Assembly (NCBI RefSeq): GCF_036227405.1
Contig: NZ_CP109473.1
Location: 2,914,001 to 2,978,000, forward strand
DNA from: Streptomyces sp. NBC_01460
GTDB taxonomy: Bacteria > Actinomycetota > Actinomycetes > Streptomycetales > Streptomycetaceae
Length of the DNA stretch: 64,000 nt
Reading direction: 5' to 3'
Shown here: positions 61,906-64,000 of the stretch, piece after piece
Layout of the letters: each line of letters starts with the position of its first letter
How positions within the stretch are numbered: the stretch's first letter is position 1
Program-made: the position numbers and the translations under genes
The notes under the pieces: generated by a model
Databases searched by the model: none
The model's input: the letters and a program-made list of their open reading frames with translations, nothing else
Told to the model about the DNA's origin: nothing

Positions 61906-62349
61906 ATGGACACCGGCACCAACACCGGATTCCGTATCCGTCCCGCCACCACCACGGCGGAGCTCCTCGCCGCCGCGCACCTCTACGACGCCCCGCCGCG
62001 CCCCGGGTGGGCGGACCGCTTCCTCGCGGCGGACGGTCATCTGATGCTGATCGCCTACGTGGACGGCGCCCCGGCGGGGTTCGTCTCGGGCATCGAGATG
62101 CTCCACCCGGACAAGGGCACCGAGATGTGCCTGTACGAGCTCTCCGTCGACGAGGCGCACCGCCGCCGGGGCATCGGGCGTGCCCTGACGGAGGCCCTGG
62201 CCGGCGAGGCCCGGGGGCGCGGCTGCTACGACATGTGGGTGGGCGTGGAGCGCGACAACGAGGCGGCGCTCGCCGCCTACCGCTCGGCGGGCGCGGCGGA
62301 CGACGGGGTGTTCGCCATGCTGACCTGGGACTTCGCTACGGTCCGCTGA
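61906..62349 (+). CDS. GNAT-family acetyltransferase (AAC(3)-I-like)
   Basis: 147 aa. Acetyl-CoA motif LSVDEAHRRRGIGRALTEAL and a C-terminal DNEAALAAYRSAGA. FVSGIEMLHPDKGTEMCLYEL resembles the aminoglycoside 3-N-acetyltransferase type I subgroup, but many members have other substrates; no resistance claim is made. ATG 61906 has GAAAGG 8 nt upstream, and TATATATGG spans the start. It is divergent from the hydrolase-ABC fusion with 132 nt between starts. Confidence 0.85.
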   Translation: MDTGTNTGFRIRPATTTAELLAAAHLYDAPPRPGWADRFLAADGHLMLIAYVDGAPAGFVSGIEMLHPDKGTEMCLYELSVDEAHRRRGIGRALTEALAGEARGRGCYDMWVGVERDNEAALAAYRSAGAADDGVFAMLTWDFATVR

Positions 62350-62379
62350 CGGTCGTCCGGCGCGCCGGGCCGCTGCCCG

Positions 62380-63141
62380 CTATCCGAGCCCGCCGTTGCT
62401 CTGCAGCAGCTGGCCGTTGACCCAGCCGCCCTCAGCCGAGCAGAGGAAGGTGACCAGGTTCGCGCAGTCCTGCGGCATCCCGAGACGCCCCAGGGGGGTG
62501 TGGCGCGCCAGGTCCGCCTTCTGGTCCTCCGCCATCCATCCGGTGTCGGTGGGACCGGGGTTGACGGCGTTGCAGGTCACTCCGAGGTGGGCCAGTTCGT
62601 GGGAGGCGGCCAGCGTGATCCGGTCCATCGCCCCCTTGCTCGCCCCGTACGGCAGGTTCCCGGCGGTGTGGTCGCTGGTCAGGCTGACGATCCGCCCGGT
62701 TCCGTGCCGCCCGGTGAAGCGGAGCCCGTACTCGCGGATCAGCAGCCAGGTGGCGCGCGCGTTGACCGCGAAGTGCCGGTCGAAGCTCTCCACGGTGGTG
62801 TCCAGCAGGCCGGAGTCGACCGACTCGGCGTGGCAGAGCACCAGGGCGGTCACGCTTCCCCGCTCGCGCTCGACGCGCTCGAAGAGCTGGGCCGGCACGG
62901 CCGGGTCGCTCAGGTCCGCCTCGACGGCGAGTGTCGTCGCCCCGAGGGCCGCCGCAGCCTTGCCGAGCGCGTCCTCCGCACCCGGGTCCGCGCCCCACGC
63001 CATCCGCGCGTCGTACGGCGTCCAGTAGGTGAAGGCCACGTCCCAGCCGGTCCGTGCCAGGTCCAGCACCACGGAGGCTGCGATCCCCGCCGACCGCCCG
63101 GCTCCCGTGACCAGGGCCACCGGGCGGGTCCCGGCGTTCAC
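62380..63141 (-). CDS. Short-chain dehydrogenase/reductase
   Basis: 253 aa NAD(P)-dependent SDR. Cofactor motif VTGAGRSAGIA, catalytic Ser in SLTSDH and Tyr-x-x-x-Lys in YGASKGAMDR, then NAVNPGPTDTGWM. The C-terminus AEGGWVNGQLLQSNGGLG is typical. Substrate unknown. GTG 63141 overlaps the DUF4291 stop (GTGA), so the two are translated together. Confidence 0.88.
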   Translation of the reverse strand: MNAGTRPVALVTGAGRSAGIAASVVLDLARTGWDVAFTYWTPYDARMAWGADPGAEDALGKAAAALGATTLAVEADLSDPAVPAQLFERVERERGSVTALVLCHAESVDSGLLDTTVESFDRHFAVNARATWLLIREYGLRFTGRHGTGRIVSLTSDHTAGNLPYGASKGAMDRITLAASHELAHLGVTCNAVNPGPTDTGWMAEDQKADLARHTPLGRLGMPQDCANLVTFLCSAEGGWVNGQLLQSNGGLG

Positions 63142-63734
63142 CGGCCCGCCGGTACGGGCCGGGGCGCGCCGAGGCCGGTGAGCGGCGTCTCCGCCGGGAG
63201 CAGCCGGGCCGCCGCGTCCTGGTCGCCCGCCCTGACGAGACCGTGGATCTCGTGCGCGAGCGGCGTGACGTCGGTGACCGAGACCAGCCACTCGTCCGCG
63301 TACCGCCGTGCCGCCTCTCCGCTCAGTCCGAGCTGGAGGGAGCGGTAGGGCAGCGGGTTCAGATGGAGGTCGCGCTCCGGGTCCCACTGGACACGGGTGG
63401 GGCTGCGGCGCAGGCCGCGCTGCCAGGTGGCCCGGTCGGGGTGCACGCCCCTCACGTAGTGCGAGAGTTCGGCGTTCTCCAGGGCCCACGCGAAACCCTC
63501 GCGGGTGATCTCGACGGCGAGCACCGTCTCCTGGCCCTCCTTGGCGCCCCAGCCGCAGCGGTACATCATCCACAGGAAGCTCGGCTTGATCCACGTCATG
63601 CGGTCGCGCTTCCAGGCCGGTGGGAAGCGGCCGTCCCGGGCGGCGGGCAGCCCGATGTCCGGCCGGTACGCCTGGTAGACGGTGACCGTGCCGGCCGTGT
63701 GGCGGGCCCGGATCTCGTGTCGCGGTGCGGTCAT
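63138..63734 (-). CDS. DUF4291 family protein
   Basis: 198 aa cytoplasmic protein of unknown function. Conserved family core: TVTVYQAYRPDIGL, MTWIKPSFLWMMYRCGW and VQWDPERDLHL. No membrane or signal segments. ATG 63734 gives the usual start; an earlier in-frame ATG (63764) is less likely. No clear ribosome binding site. Operon with the SDR downstream. Confidence 0.88.
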   Translation of the reverse strand: MTAPRHEIRARHTAGTVTVYQAYRPDIGLPAARDGRFPPAWKRDRMTWIKPSFLWMMYRCGWGAKEGQETVLAVEITREGFAWALENAELSHYVRGVHPDRATWQRGLRRSPTRVQWDPERDLHLNPLPYRSLQLGLSGEAARRYADEWLVSVTDVTPLAHEIHGLVRAGDQDAAARLLPAETPLTGLGAPRPVPAGR

Positions 63735-63788
63735 GGCACCCAGGATGGCGGGGCACCCGCCCACCGGCCACGGGTTTTCCGGCAGGGG

Positions 63789-63813
63789 CGCCCCCGCCTG
63801 CGCGGCGGGGGCG
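63789..63813 (-). terminator. Terminator after mmsA
   Basis: Perfect 10-bp arms CGCCCCCGCC and GGCGGGGGCG with a 5-nt loop, 17 nt past the mmsA stop. Confidence 0.8.
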
Positions 63814-63829
63814 GCGGACCGGATGTGGG

Positions 63830-64000
63830 TCAGTGGTTGCGGGGGAAGCCGAGGTCGACGCCCGCGGGGGCGTCGGCCGGGTCGGGCCAGCGGGTGGTGA
63901 CGACCTTGCCGCGGGTGTAGAAGTGCACGCCGTCGTTGCCGTAGATGTGGTGGTCGCCGAAGAGCGAGTCCTTCCAGCCACCGAAGGAGTGGTAGCCCAC
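63830..64000 (-). CDS. mmsA: Methylmalonate-semialdehyde dehydrogenase (CoA-acylating), C-terminal end
   Basis: Last 56 codons plus stop; the gene runs in from the right edge. [21 protein letters not shown] and [15 protein letters not shown] (two motifs) are the diagnostic C-terminus of MmsA, which converts methylmalonate or malonate semialdehyde to propionyl- or acetyl-CoA in valine and inositol breakdown. Catalytic residues lie outside the window. A hairpin follows the stop. Confidence 0.92.
   Translation of the reverse strand: MGYHSFGGWKDSLFGDHHIYGNDGVHFYTRGKVVTTRWPDPADAPAGVDLGFPRNH

Noticed and set aside
61906..62349. Aminoglycoside resistance gene
   Set aside because: Similarity in pattern to AAC(3)-I is shared by many GNAT proteins of unrelated substrate; no resistance context nearby.
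62357..62368. CCGGCGCGCCGG palindrome between the GNAT and SDR genes as a terminator
   Set aside because: Perfect palindrome but without a loop-forming centre or extended stem; in DNA this GC-rich it may be chance.

Overview
The window is very GC-rich, with third-position GC bias, GTG and TTG starts, dense 4-nt stop/start overlaps and Streptomyces-type promoters (TTGAC / TAGNNT). It reads as chromosomal DNA of a Streptomyces or close relative. The csnR-csnE-csnF-csnG-csnH-csnK order with its csn box, followed downstream by an ssbB-type gene, matches my recollection of the SCO2657-SCO2683 part of the S. coelicolor core chromosome. I see no insertion sequence, phage, integrase or CRISPR array.

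Left part (1-13250): the 5' end of malQ (minus) preceded by a small repeat-rich coupled ORF; a secreted GH84-like multidomain protein whose catalytic acidic pair is absent; an HNH endonuclease; an MscS channel; then the complete chitosan-oligosaccharide operon. In that operon CsnR (ROK repressor) acts on a perfect operator just downstream of its promoter, CsnE/F/G import glucosamine oligosaccharides, and CsnH (GH4) and CsnK (sugar kinase) process them.

Signalling block (13423-24600): one plus-strand cluster encodes a four-helix membrane protein (GlnX-like), an extracytoplasmic amino-acid-binding protein (GlnH-like), a coiled-coil protein, a PknG-type kinase with TPRs, a PP2C phosphatase, a VWA protein and an FHA protein. 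Kinase, phosphatase and FHA protein each carry N-terminal zinc ribbons. It extends the mycobacterial GlnH-GlnX-PknG sensor with a phosphatase/VWA/FHA output arm and is the most interesting system here. A 42-bp perfect palindrome separates it from a truncated haemoglobin gene.

Middle (25185-41720): an FtsX/FtsX/ATPase efflux-type transporter (plus); ettA with a thioesterase and an unknown gene (minus); a sortase-anchored thioester-domain surface protein (minus); ssbB (minus); two coupled GTPases (minus); and tRNA-Arg(TCT).

Right part (41824-64000): FMN reductase and divergent MmyB-like regulator; a phosphoribosyltransferase-hydrolase fusion; a membrane Ser/Thr kinase that seems to start at ATC, followed by a nuclease-like/FHA fusion; a rhamnose ABC importer with mutarotase and two LacI-like operators; a protein made of six wHTH-like repeats beside an LRR protein; a VWA lipoprotein; a hydrolase-TM-ABC ATPase fusion with its permease; two GNATs; an SDR and a DUF4291 protein; and the 3' end of mmsA at the right edge.
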